Positions 18,201 to 29,100 of a DNA stretch of 64,000 bases are shown here, one piece after another. How positions within the stretch are numbered: position 1 is the stretch's first letter; every line of letters begins with the position of its first letter. The DNA comes from a virus. Both the position numbers and the translations under genes were made by a program. The stretch lies in the IMG/VR virus record IMGVR_UViG_3300035199_001057, positions 1-64,000 of that record. One strand, 5' to 3'. The notes under the pieces were generated by a model. It was not told where the DNA came from and did no database searches. It saw only the letters and a list, made by a program, of their open reading frames with translations.

Positions 18201-18965
18201 ACTATCGGTGCTCGGCACTATCTCGTCAATTGGAAGACCTGTCAATGGATTTTTTTCAAACTTCGAAGTGACAAGTTCATTTTGGTTAATAGGATATTCG
18301 TTCCCTTTGACAGAATATGTATCCCCAATTGTAAAATATGTCGTTTGAACGGGGATGGTGTCGCCGCTAAAAATAATCTCTCCGGTGAAGGCGCTATTGT
18401 CTGCGCTTGGCATTGGCCCCGTCACACCCGCGGTTGGCATAAGACAAAAAACGCAAGCCAAAAAAGATGGGGGACTTTCAACTATAGAATATTTATATAA
18501 ATGTTGAACCTTGATGGGGACACTTATTATAGGAGCGTCTAAGTCATAAGAGACATATGCGCTGAGGTCTTTGGTCAAAAGATGAGGTGCTTGATCTTGG
18601 GTGTGCAACTCCCCGGGAAGGCTCATAAAATAATCGTGCTTATCTTCCGCCAAAAGAAAATCGGCCAAGCGGGACTCCGCTGTTATAAACTTATAACGCA
18701 GAACATGGGTGTTTATAACTTTCGTTGCTTCTATAAGGGGGATGTTGGTACAATGAGCCTTTGCTGCGTCTCCGACGGGATAAAGGGATTTAAGAGCTAC
18801 ATTGAATGTAAACTTGAGAGCCTCATGTTGCAAGGGCTCCGCGGCCTGCGCAGCTTTTTCATAATAAAGATCGACGTAGCCAGGCTGTTTAACCCCATTG
18901 TTGGTGCCATTTTCAATCAAGATCTTACTGATATAAGGCTTTGGTAGATAGTCTAACCCGTTCAT
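15204..18965 (-). CDS. Large virion structural protein
   Basis: A 1253-residue protein with no family I can name. The ATG at 18965 overlaps the previous stop as TAATG. An in-frame GTG at 18971 is also possible because GGAGG lies 4 bases before it. Around residues ~415-520 there is a beta-sandwich-like region with YNFNIYRRN and later DYYEFRDGE and YAYEIEFKF, reminiscent of the fibronectin-like region in the 1028-residue protein. The C-terminus ends in a Gly, Arg and Asp-rich tail. Size, lack of enzyme motifs and position inside the tail block indicate a virion protein, probably peripheral baseplate or fibre. Its true partner is unknown. Confidence 0.6.
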   Translation of the reverse strand: MNGLDYLPKPYISKILIENGTNNGVKQPGYVDLYYEKAAQAAEPLQHEALKFTFNVALKSLYPVGDAAKAHCTNIPLIEATKVINTHVLRYKFITAESRLADFLLAEDKHDYFMSLPGELHTQDQAPHLLTKDLSAYVSYDLDAPIISVPIKVQHLYKYSIVESPPSFLACVFCLMPTAGVTGPMPSADNSAFTGEIIFSGDTIPVQTTYFTIGDTYSVKGNEYPINQNELVTSKFEKNPLTGLPIDEIVPSTDSEFVMLNYGKPSEIWCGPVHRHKVNGVYRYMGGASHGNDPHPYLNIEYKSNDKIVDNRIIGKLENMFVYDSQNFQAFLTQATETTFLGEDKKKAVDSYNDNPGIVSEVDYSLIKTKGIHGRQRGRVNLWFALDRLELLKTQSTFAPLLELFGALDSNAIFPFVAQVAPYNFNIYRRNVATGEKVLLLGSTNANYGDDSGKTDGYGNPIGKGHVFRKLVGLQVESSSPFVDYYEFRDGEVNTLDYDYNEYAYEIEFKFIDPFIPYLVSRLQALKKILLDLDEVIHKGSLKVVSNSPLKAHSSFASIYGAHTTTYATNKMVDAYNRYTDKFDAAFLAKANNDPSFFTFNLIDNMPASLVSGFKLQGSNLSGDALLGGDPNGPESLATLLTMLNFDGSGNPEPLSSYNVPHSTISNVASFIRSSTRLDTATPSSLLRVTALLRGVEDKLVKLLSLFGLSHVTKKSNFSYTDYLKGQGNFAAAKGTTGENAAVIHFHKAFQKTLNLYDMRNHFDWLDGKNFPQAAPNRNLKTVAAANYQQALSQNVTALLKPGSAKPTGGDSYMPYLGILSLDLANVKSELNATALDDFIKKSYQSMRKRVLTRHTDKNQNISIPEVLSFYGVKFELGTAADIERRMELGNDPLRGTVVDNLFWGDKSAYGPKHWSWWDSEAFDDNFGQKFIPVTPAGGGFNSSFGTDPSNVFTQDPFGSVYNPQYEWQGGPYEKYPLKVAKSLLSMIFSDNLQTYRDMDLFDVKSSPAYFGAISPNFPDEDFTAISTNLEMPAPLNLLALVASGLLGKEKLSTLFYDQLYDSKGNLRLDNYQAYIAYMSLFGRVRYLQGFEAATGGGSEKTPSAFHYNTQIKSKLWAPLSRAKLNSLGVGQMLYCKIELCRDNRLIDKKFTDLFGGYSNYNETFYIMKTAPGAVPAPPPVGITATIDTSLPSSGIETAPKFSPSPALAGAIGNTKIADEPAWFLPAYDVDKDHARGGRNFDPRGGGDTSKRP

Positions 18966-20107
18966 TAGCACACATCCTCCGCATCAACTGGCGGTAAGTT
19001 ATATGGATTGCCTTGTTGTTGGTCCACAATGGCCAAGTCGTCGCACTCAAAGACATCCGTAGTGTAAATATTTTTCGTTTTAAGTTTTCGTTTATTATTA
19101 ATATTATAGCATGCCAGACCGCGGTCTATTTCGGTGTCGACCTGAACGTCAAACACGCTCTCCACGGCGTCGGTTGCCAGGTTCTCGCCCATTATTAGCC
19201 CGGAGGGTCCATAAAACACCATCTTCTGGATTCCTTGTAAGTCGTCGGTTTCGGTTATTTCGTAAACTTCTAAGAGAAAGTTCTCATTCTCGAAATCTAC
19301 ATTACCTTCTTCTAGAGAGATAAAAAGATAGTCTTTCTCGACCACAATGGAGCCCGTGGGCAACCCCAACTCGAAAATAAGCTCCTCATAGGCAGCCATA
19401 TGCTCAAAAATGGCGCCGTCTTGGCCCGTGTAGCCGGGGGCATAGATGTCGATATCAGGAGCGTCAGGTGCTAATGTTATTTCGGATATTTTGGCCAGCG
19501 ACGGCTCCGTTTCAAAAATGTTCTCTTCGGGTGGCACCTTGTAGACCGTATCCTTCAGCGTGGAGTCTAATTGGGGGATAGGAGCGACCACGCCGTTCTT
19601 CTGATAACTTTTAGACGTACCCGATAAAATTCCATTATAATAAAGCACATTCCAGTTGGGGGCTTTGTTATTGAAATATCGCTTGGTGCCAAGAAAATTG
19701 GCCAGTAGCTTTTCGGATTCGGCAAAGTCCTCATCAATCTTTAGCTTCCCAGACTTGTATTCAGCTAGCTCCTGAATATCCTGTAAATCTTCTCCAAGAT
19801 TAAACAGGTCCTTTAAATTTTTATCCAGAGCGTATGCGGCTAAATCTCCCGTATTGAAGACGGTACGATCAGCGCCTACTTTTGAATTAATAGTTTCTAA
19901 GCGAGGGGTTTGCTCTTGGATTCTTTGCTCCACAAGCCACTGACTTTCAGCCACGGTGCTTCCGGATATCCAGCGCGTGTCGTACATAACACCGTCGTCT
20001 GAAAATGTATAGTAAACTGGTTCAAACTCTCCAATGGAAAGCAGTTGGCGGCCGAAGCGAGTTAGCTTTAAATTTATTACGTCTTGTTTTTTATCAAAAA
20101 ATTCCAT
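18965..20107 (-). CDS. Virion structural protein with N-terminal docking-like module
   Basis: A 380-residue acidic protein. Its N-terminus (residues ~10-45: INLKLTRFGRQLLSIGEF, then Y-Y-T-F-S-D-D-G-V-M-Y-D) aligns with the start of the 333-residue protein at 10592-11593: both carry L-T-x2-G-R-x2-L, then F, then F-x-D-D-x3-Y. I recognise it as a module on structural proteins of large T4-like phages. The rest is rich in Asp and Glu without enzyme motifs. Its ATG is two bases past the stop of the 3424-residue gene, and its own stop overlaps the next start as TAATG. Coupled translation with its neighbours suggests parts of one assembly. Confidence 0.65.
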   Translation of the reverse strand: MEFFDKKQDVINLKLTRFGRQLLSIGEFEPVYYTFSDDGVMYDTRWISGSTVAESQWLVEQRIQEQTPRLETINSKVGADRTVFNTGDLAAYALDKNLKDLFNLGEDLQDIQELAEYKSGKLKIDEDFAESEKLLANFLGTKRYFNNKAPNWNVLYYNGILSGTSKSYQKNGVVAPIPQLDSTLKDTVYKVPPEENIFETEPSLAKISEITLAPDAPDIDIYAPGYTGQDGAIFEHMAAYEELIFELGLPTGSIVVEKDYLFISLEEGNVDFENENFLLEVYEITETDDLQGIQKMVFYGPSGLIMGENLATDAVESVFDVQVDTEIDRGLACYNINNKRKLKTKNIYTTDVFECDDLAIVDQQQGNPYNLPPVDAEDVC

Positions 20108-20109
20108 CG

Positions 20110-23100
20110 TTAGTCGCCTTCATCCGAACCTAAATCTGCTAAATTGCCAATAATTTTAGACACCATAGTCGCCTTTTTAACCTCATCCGAATCGAGGATT
20201 TGTGCCATCAGTCCCGCCGGGTTGAGAGTCTGGGGGTTAAACGTCACGGTGGAAGTAATCTTCGCTAGCTCCACCAAAGAGAAGAAGTCATGAGGCCAGT
20301 TATAAGAATACGCAAAATCATGGGGGAATTCTACCCCCTCTCTGAGAAATTGTATTCCGTTGATCTCTTGACGGCCGGCGATGTTCGCATAATTGTTTCG
20401 GCCTCGCTTTTTAACTTTAAAAACGGCCCATCTTGTCTTGTCCTCATCAAAAACATCTAAGAAATAAGGGTGTGGACCGAAGTAGGCGTCCAGGTCGTCC
20501 TTTTTGTCCTGAGCGTCCTTCAAGGCGTCAAGATCGAGCCATCCACCGGTACCGGGATTCGGGCCAAGTGGACTGGGTACGTGAGCCTGTCCTGGGGTCG
20601 TTGGAAGCACGTGTGTAATTACATCGCTTGTTGCTTTTATCGCTCTTTTGGCAATCTTAGGAGCGGTGTTTTGCCACATATTTCGGAGATCTTCTTCGTC
20701 CAGACTGGTCTCAAATTCCCACATGTACATAGTAAAAGGGTCAATATCGCTATTGTGTAAAAAGTCTAAATGAGGCGGAATAACATATTTTCGCATGAGG
20801 GATAGTAGCTTGTAAATCGCAGGATCCACTCCTTCGGGCGCCTCCGGGGGGATCTCTCGCCAGTAGTCCTTAATAAGATCAGTATATTCATATTCTGAGA
20901 AGGAGGGCGACTGAAAGACGACTTTATCTTTAAAAATTGGGCCGGTGGTGGCGGAGGAATATTTAGAGTCGGGGCCGGCATTTCCGAATGGCTCAACGCT
21001 ATTTTTTGCAGCGTCAACGGCGGAAGGGCTCATCCTGTAAAGCTCTGTCTCGGTTATAGCCGCATTTAAATCCCCCACCACTTTGAAGGGGATCGCCACA
21101 ATGGCTTCCGACAGCGTTCGCGACTTTGGCATTACACCTATCTTCTTGGGGTTCTGTACTCCTTTGGTGAAACCCAAGATAAATGATAGAGATTTGTACT
21201 CGTTGGCGTTGTTAAAATGTGGGGATCCTTCTGGGCGCTCGGTTTGCAACCAGTGCGAGGGGTCCTGGACCTCCATCCATAGGCCATTGCCTGATACCGG
21301 TGGGGTACCCATCTGATGCCACATTCCGCGGGCGACGCTTCCGCTAAGTCCAGCGGCCGATCCTAGGCGTGAATTGCTAAAAGGCTCTGTTGGGGCCGTT
21401 GTTGAGAAATCCAACACCGGGCACTCAAACTTGGAGTGTATCACAAGGCGCCTATCCGCAGGATTGTTTTCGTTCGTAAAGATCCAATTTCCGCCTTCGG
21501 AGCCGGCATCCTTCGGCGCTTGGCCAAAGTTCAAAGACGCGGAAACTTGCATCGCGTTGGTCTGCGCCGTTCCATCCCACAGAGTAGTTTGCGATGAACT
21601 CAGAGGGGTGAACGTGGGGAGCGAACTGTAAGACATTGTGAGATTATTTAAAACATCTTCTATTAAAAGACCACTTTGCGCTTCCAGGCCGATACTCATG
21701 CGGCAAGACGCGTATCCATCGTAATAAGGCGGGGTATAGGGCTCAAAGCTGGCGATGTTCCGATAAACGTAAGCTCCGGCGCCGCTGGACGCTTCAAAGA
21801 TGACGTACCCACTCCGAACGGGAGGACCAAAAGATGAACCATATAAATGAGAATCAATCGAATGGCCTGTGTTCGCGCGACTATACATTATGAAACTAGA
21901 GGAGTTCACAAACAGGCTTGAAGCAGACGGAGCGAGCAGCGACGCGGTGGCTTCGCAGTAACTCTTCATGTCGACAATATTAGTCGAGTTACGCAAGACA
22001 ATGTCCATAACATACACCCCAGAAACCGGAATATTAACCGTTTCTGGGAGGGTGTAGGCCGGATAAATGCCCGTGGGGCGTCCCGAGTCAATAAAAAAGT
22101 TGGTGACCTCCGAAAAAAAGTTATTTGCCGCAAACTTATAAAGAGGAGATTGCGCCTGCTTGATAGAGGCTGTAGAGTTCAGCCGCGTATCTAAAAACGG
22201 GTCTGTGTCCTTGATCGTAAGCGTCGCCGGGCCATTGACAATTTGCTCGAAGTTAACTCGTTGAGTAAAGGATCCGCTAATAGAATGACCCCACACATCC
22301 GAACTTGCTGGCCAGCCGCGTAGGGGCTCGATAGCAGAAGGAGAGTGAATAGGGTAGTCCACTGCTATTCCTGATTTTATGGTATTATAAAAGATGCCCG
22401 GTGCGTAGAACGGCTGCATTGCTGTCCGCCAACTCTGCTGGCCCCCCGCCATTGGGCCTGCGGCTCCTGTGGAACTGAGAGCTTTGGAGTTATAATATGA
22501 AGCTGAAAACAAGGACGCCAGTTGAACACTTCTTTGCGCCGGATAAAAGCCGTCATAGGGCACAAGCTTCATCAGAGCTTCACACCCTAGACTTAATAGC
22601 GGGGTCCGACTGCGAGCTTTCTTTTCTACCAGCTGTTCCACCGTTTGGGTCACCGGCCGGTTATCGTTATAATCCTTTTTAATCAATTTAAAATGCCGAT
22701 AGAAATCAGAAAACGCATAACGATTCAAGAATTTATCTGTCTCCGTTAAGTGGTTATACGATGCCCCCGTCAATTCAAGAAGTCCATCCTGAATGCGCAG
22801 AGCGTATTGGGCTGCGCTGACGGTGGCTGTATCGGTTTTAAAGTTGTCTTTTGTTGGAAAAGTCAAGACCCAGTTCTTATCAGCCGCGGCGCTATAGTAG
22901 CTTGCCATCTTCTCCGAAATTCTAAACTCCGGAAGAATGGTGCCTTCCTGCATTATGCGCGTTCCCTCTTCCGCATAATCATTATATGAATCATAAAAAG
23001 GAGTAATATCTTTACCCGTGCTGCTCGTAACTTCCCACAAAGTATCACCTACTGAGGCGCTATAGCGAACGGGAAGAGGCATTTTACGTAACCCATAGTT

Positions 23101-26100
23101 GCCAACATCGAAAGGCGAGTAAGTTGTTGCGGCGCCTCCTACGGTCTTTAAACGAATTTCTTCCGAGGCTCCAGAGAAGGCCACCGCGTTCGTATAACCG
23201 GGGAGAAGGCCGTAAGTAAGATTGCTGGCCGTAAGAGCGTACGCCGTGATCAGAGGGATCCTGCGCACATAACTTGGCGCTGCGGTGATGTGCGACGAAG
23301 GAGAAGAAAGGGGTGAATAGTGAAAAAGGTTATAACAATTTTGTAACTCTCCGGTGCCGTCGCGCACTGGCATGGTGGCGGAAAATGGAATGTAATTAAT
23401 CGTAGTTGTGAACTCCGGGTGTGCGTCCATGTTCCACAAGCTTGATGATTTAATGGCAACATCCGCAAAATTCACTAAATTCGCCTTCAAGCGGTCACTA
23501 CGCGAGTTGCGCCAATAATCATTAGCGAAGCGCAGCCGTCGGCGGGATTCCGACAGATAAGTAAATTGCTCTTTAGGGTAAATCACCTCGGTATAGAGAA
23601 CTTCCGTGGCAAGTTTTCTGTTAGATTTTTCTACAAGCGCTTTCATAGCGAGATAGGGCGAATAAGTTTTCGGTCGCACCTTTCCGTAAACCAGGGCTGT
23701 GTCAAGAATAACCCCGTTAGTGTTTAGTATGTCGGCGCTATGATCGGTAAACATCACGTTTTGATTGCCATAAGTCATTACAGTCTTGGCTACGTGGTCT
23801 TCGGTGTCAGATGATGGCATATATATGCGCAAAGGCTTATATTTACTAGTGGCAATTGGCTCCGTGAAGTTGCGAATCTTTTTAAGAAATTTCCCCGGCT
23901 GGCCGCCCCCGAAGCCAATCGCTTCTCCAGGGAAAATATAACCAATAGTGTTGTGAGCTTGCTGGGCACGGGCAATTGGGTGTTGTGCGCCTCGAATCTG
24001 TTTCCAAGAGGGCCAACCGTATGGGCCTTGGCGGTGGAGGATAACACCGTTAAGCAAGGAGGCTACCGAAAATTGAACGTTGGCGGCGACTGCGCCGACG
24101 CCATTCGTGCACAAAGATTGTCCCATGTAATTATACCATGCTGAACTTGCGCAATCCAGGCCCATTCCGCCAGTGTCGCCGCGGCGTATCTCTCCCCAGC
24201 CGATGCTATTCTGCGAAAGAGATGCTGTTTCGTAAATATTATAATTCAAACCTACGAAGTCCGTAAAGCCTTGGGCCGATGGCGCAAATCCTCCTGGGGC
24301 ACGTGTGTTTTTATCCTGCCCCCACCAGTGACCCCCAAGAAAATCATAAGAAACAAAGTCACTAGCGCTACAAAATGTAATATCCGTAGAGGCATAGTCC
24401 GCTCTCGCCATATTCCTTTGCTCGTATTGGTATAAAGCCGAACCGCTATAATCGCTTACCAGGCTTGCGGTTATCCACGCATACTGTAAATCTGTACGCG
24501 GAATAGGATGTTGTACAAAGAAATTATCGTATTCCTTGGCGCCCGGAGTGATAAGGTAATAAGCCCCGCCGGTAAGATAGTTTAAAGAAGATTCCGCTGG
24601 GTTGTGGGGGGCCAATGGCACACTAAGATGGTTTTTGTTTCCGTTTAATCCCACATCCAGTACACCGTCGGTGACGCCGGCGCTTAAATCGTCACAGAAA
24701 GTAGGATCTGACTCTTTGCAGCCGTCTCCCAGTCGCCACCATGAGACTAAATATTCCTTTTCAGTGTGATTATTAAGATTGCCCGGGCCGTAGCCTGCCC
24801 CGTATACCCCGGAATCACCTTCAAAAATCTCTCTAATTCCCGCGGCATTTAAAGCGATGTTCCAATAGCTTACTTCGTCGATACCTCCATCGAAGTAATC
24901 GTCCAGAGTGCCCCCTTCGTCGCGGGCGCCCAAGAGCAATGGTGCCGTTGATTGCTTGATGGTTACCGTATCGTGAATTACAAGGGTGCGCGAACCTGTA
25001 ACACCATTGACATAGGTATTGAATTTTTGCGTCGCCTCGTCAAAAGTAAAAGCCAAATGAGTCCACGTGTCTACCGCCAAAGTAGAAGCCGGAGTGTTAT
25101 AAGAAATATATCCGCCTCCGCCGCCTAAATCTGCCCCGCCGTTGCTAAAAACAGCAAAGTTTACAATCGATTGGTTTGTGGCAGAACAGTTAACTTCAAA
25201 ACTTTTATTTAGCGCTGAGGTGTAGTCGCCTTGCGACGCAATTGACATTACAGGGCCTGTGCCCGTATCTAAGGATTCTGGCTTTACCCAGGCAGAAAAG
25301 GTAAAAGCTTTTGCGTTTCCTATGATTGTAGGGCTAGCTGCGCCCGAAAGATACTGCGCGCTCCCGCTTTCGAAATCCACATATTTTGGGTTGACAAAAG
25401 TTTCCGTTGAGTCAGATAAATTCAATGTTCTCAAGGAGTTGCGATTAACCTTTTGAAAAGAAGCTGTGGCGTCTTGGTAAGCCCCTTTGGCATAATACGA
25501 TCCTGTGTTCACAGAACCGCTTGTGCCTGGATATGCTTTTCCTGCGCGCACGTAACTCGCCGAATTGAACGCATCGCTAAAGTAACCGAATTGTTTGCTG
25601 TGATCAGATAGGAGACTCCGCAGTGGTTGGCGTACCGTTAGATTTCGCCATGGCAGTGCGTTATAAACTGAATACTCGTTCGCCTCAATATCTAAGAAGC
25701 CCAAACCGTTAACTTCGGGGCCGCCGGGAGCCGAAAAGCGATTAACAATAACCCAATCATTTCGGGTGCGATCCGGAAGGGCGTAGTCGAAGACCCCTGA
25801 AATAAGGGTTTCAGCTGAAGAAGCCGTGATAGCACCTACTTCGGTGAGATAGACATTATTAGTAGAGCGTCCATTTGTTAAGACAACTTCATAATCTTTG
25901 GTATAGTTTCCAATATGGGTGATATTAGAGGCTGTCGTTTGTTGGATGTTTCTAATGTTTACGGGACGTTTCGCGGTTTCATCTCGATAGTACAGCGCTG
26001 TGGGCCTAGAACCTAAAGTGTTCCCGTATGGCGCGCCCAAATAAAGAAGCGTCGTACCCGGGCCGGTGTGGAGATATGTAATTGACCACCCTTCTGGGCG

Positions 26101-29100
26101 CGTCTCCGCGGTATCTAGATTTGAACCAGAATTCAAAGCGATGTGGCGGTACTGAAGGCCTCCCACAAATTTTTCGGTGAAGGGCCCCTGCATGGGCACT
26201 TCTTTGTCATGACCGTAAACGTCGTCGTGAAGATTTGTAACAATGGCGCCAGTCTGAAAATTATTAATCAGCGTAGAATCCACACCGCCTAGATCAACCG
26301 ACGAGCTATATAGACTAAAAGGTGTCCACTGGCGAATCTTTACCTTGTCTTCATAACCCCATATACTAAAATCGAGACCCGTCTGGTTATCTCGCTCGAT
26401 CATTCCTTCCCATTGTCGTTTTTTTGCGCCCAGCTTCTCTAGCTCTAAACTATCGGCACAGTCGGGGAAAGGGTGAAGGCCCGCGGGCAAATTCGCATAA
26501 GGTACGGCATTCTCATAACCCCGAATAGAGGCGACGATACCGTCGGAGTCTGTATCTCCTTTACGTACAGCATCCAAAAGGAAGTTATAATTCTTATTGG
26601 GATAATAGTTGCTACCACCTTTAATCGGTTTCTCTAGAGTCGACAAAACCTTATAAGGCTTCGCCAAGCGACGGATCGCGTAGGTAGATCCCGAATATTG
26701 CGCGCTCGTGACGCTATCTTTAAGGGTGTAATCGGGGGCGTTCGTTTCATTGTTATTGGATTCTAAAATTTCTTGCTTATCGATATCCAATTGGGTATCC
26801 CCAGACGCCAAGACCGAAGTCTTTCTTGAGGCGCGCTGGAGCCACCAGCGGCAATTATTTTTCTGGAGATCATCTAAGGGGGCATGACCATACTTCCAAT
26901 TGTAAGTAAGCTCATTGATTCCAAGCACTTGCGCGTTAAATTCCGGGATCATTTCTCTTATAATTGGCGGTTTGTTCCGGAATTTGTTCCGGTCGCCCAA
27001 GACAAAGTTCTCTATAACCGTAGAGAGCCCCTCCCGCAACATATCTAAGGACGCGGGGACCAGCTTCTGGATATATCGGCTAACTGCGTAATCGATATAT
27101 TTGAAGTATTCTACATACTTATCGAAATCATAGTCGTTATCAACCTTTTCAAAGTATTGGTTTCCGGCTTTTATCAACTCTTTGTATTGGCCGCGATATC
27201 GATTGACGTTGGTGCCCAAGAGCGTGTTAAAATAACCTACCGAAGCAAACATGTTAAGCATGTCTTCCGAAATATCTTGAAATAAGTTCTTTTCAATCGA
27301 CAAGTTATATGTGATGGGTCGACTCCCGCGCGTATAAAAATCATCTGACTGGTTTTCGATTATATTAACCAAATTAGAGTCTAACAACACCTCCGGGACT
27401 TGTTGTTGAAGTGTTCCGCGTTCAAGTTTTTGTACAGCGTTGGCTGAGGAGGTGGCAAAAAAGCTACCGGATGCCGTGTGGCGTCGGTCGACCACTCCGC
27501 TAAACCAGCCTTGGCCTGCGGCTGCGGCGCTTCCCGAAGAGGCATCCTCCACGGCAAACTGGCCGACGGCATTGGAAGAAGATACCGCATTAAAGTTCCA
27601 GCGAAGGGCTAATGTATCTATCTCCGGAATTTCTATCCTATTGATAGCATTTTGATATAAAAAGGCATTTTGGGTGGGAGAACTCGCACCGTAATTGTCC
27701 ACCTTCATATTATGCTGGTCGATAACCGCAGTGTCTAGTGGCATATACCAGGCTTTGACCTCCGTGGCTTTAGTGTCGGCAAATTGTAATAGCGCGCCCG
27801 TAAAGTTGGTCCGATGAGCGCCGGCATATACGCGCTTGTGGCTGGCCAGGAAATTTCTTCCTTGCTGGGTTGTCATGGACCCGGTCACCAAAAAGCTCTT
27901 ATGCTTTAGATCCCCAATGTAATTGCATCCATAAAACTGGACTATGTAATTCTCGGGGCGTGAGCCAGAGGGCTGATTAAGTTGAGGGTATCTCTTGGGT
28001 CTGATACTAACAGAAACGGACCATCGATCATCGTCGTAAATATCTTCAAAATAGGAGGAAGTGAGAAGCGGTATGCCGCTGCCCGCAGTGGATGTGAGTA
28101 TAAATTTGGCATTGCTAGAGTACTTGTCATCCTTCGCCGTATAAACTTGGAAGTTCGCATAATCATTTGTATCCCATGTTAGGTCGTTTTCTGTACCATT
28201 AGCGGTGTGTAAACCGAACAAAGAGGAAGATACGATGAGAGGGTAAAGATTGCTATAAGAGCTGCTTAAGCCGGGCTTAAGTGTCGCATACTCCATGATC
28301 CCGACGCGGTTGGGGAGAATGAAGTCCCCTTCGAGCGTAAAGCCCAAACCTGAACCTTCGTAGCCACCGCTATAGTCCTTTGTTCCTGAAATATACGACG
28401 TTGCGTTACTGTCGGTTCGGTACTGATAAACGCTAGCGTCTCCGTTATCAATCTCGTTAAAGTTAACATAGCTTTTTGTTTTTATGGTCTGCTTCGTATT
28501 GTCTTCCAGTTGGTAGGCGGTATTGTTGGCGTATACGTTGAACTTTAAAACATTATCGCCAAGGCCAAAGCATCTCAAAAGGTTGCGAAATGCTTTTTCG
28601 GTACCTTTTGACTTATTGATATACGTTAAGTTGTTGTAAATGTTCTGATAAATGGTGTTCTTAATTTCTTGGAGGGTGTGCTCGTATTTAAGATGATCAT
28701 CGCGATCCTCAAATTGGTTCAACAGGCCAGCATTGATAAAGATGTCCGGAACAATGAAGCCCTTGGACTCTAGAAACCTCTTATTAAAGGGCGGAGCGAA
28801 CGATCCAGAGGTATAGTATTTCTCATGTTTTAGGGCCGGCAGCTTGTCCATCAGAATAGCGGCTGAGTCAAAATAACTACCGATGATCTGAAGGGCGTTG
28901 AGTAGCTGATTTTGGTCTAAATTCTCAAAATCCGTTTCATTGGCTTGGAGCATCCATTGGGGTAAATATGAATCCAGCCCGTTGCCATTGGTGTCATCGT
29001 GAATGCGTCCCTCAAGCTTCTTTTGGGTCTTAAACGCCGCCACATTGGGTTGGAATGAATAGATGATCGGGTCCTCAAATTCCATGGGGCTAGCCGATGA

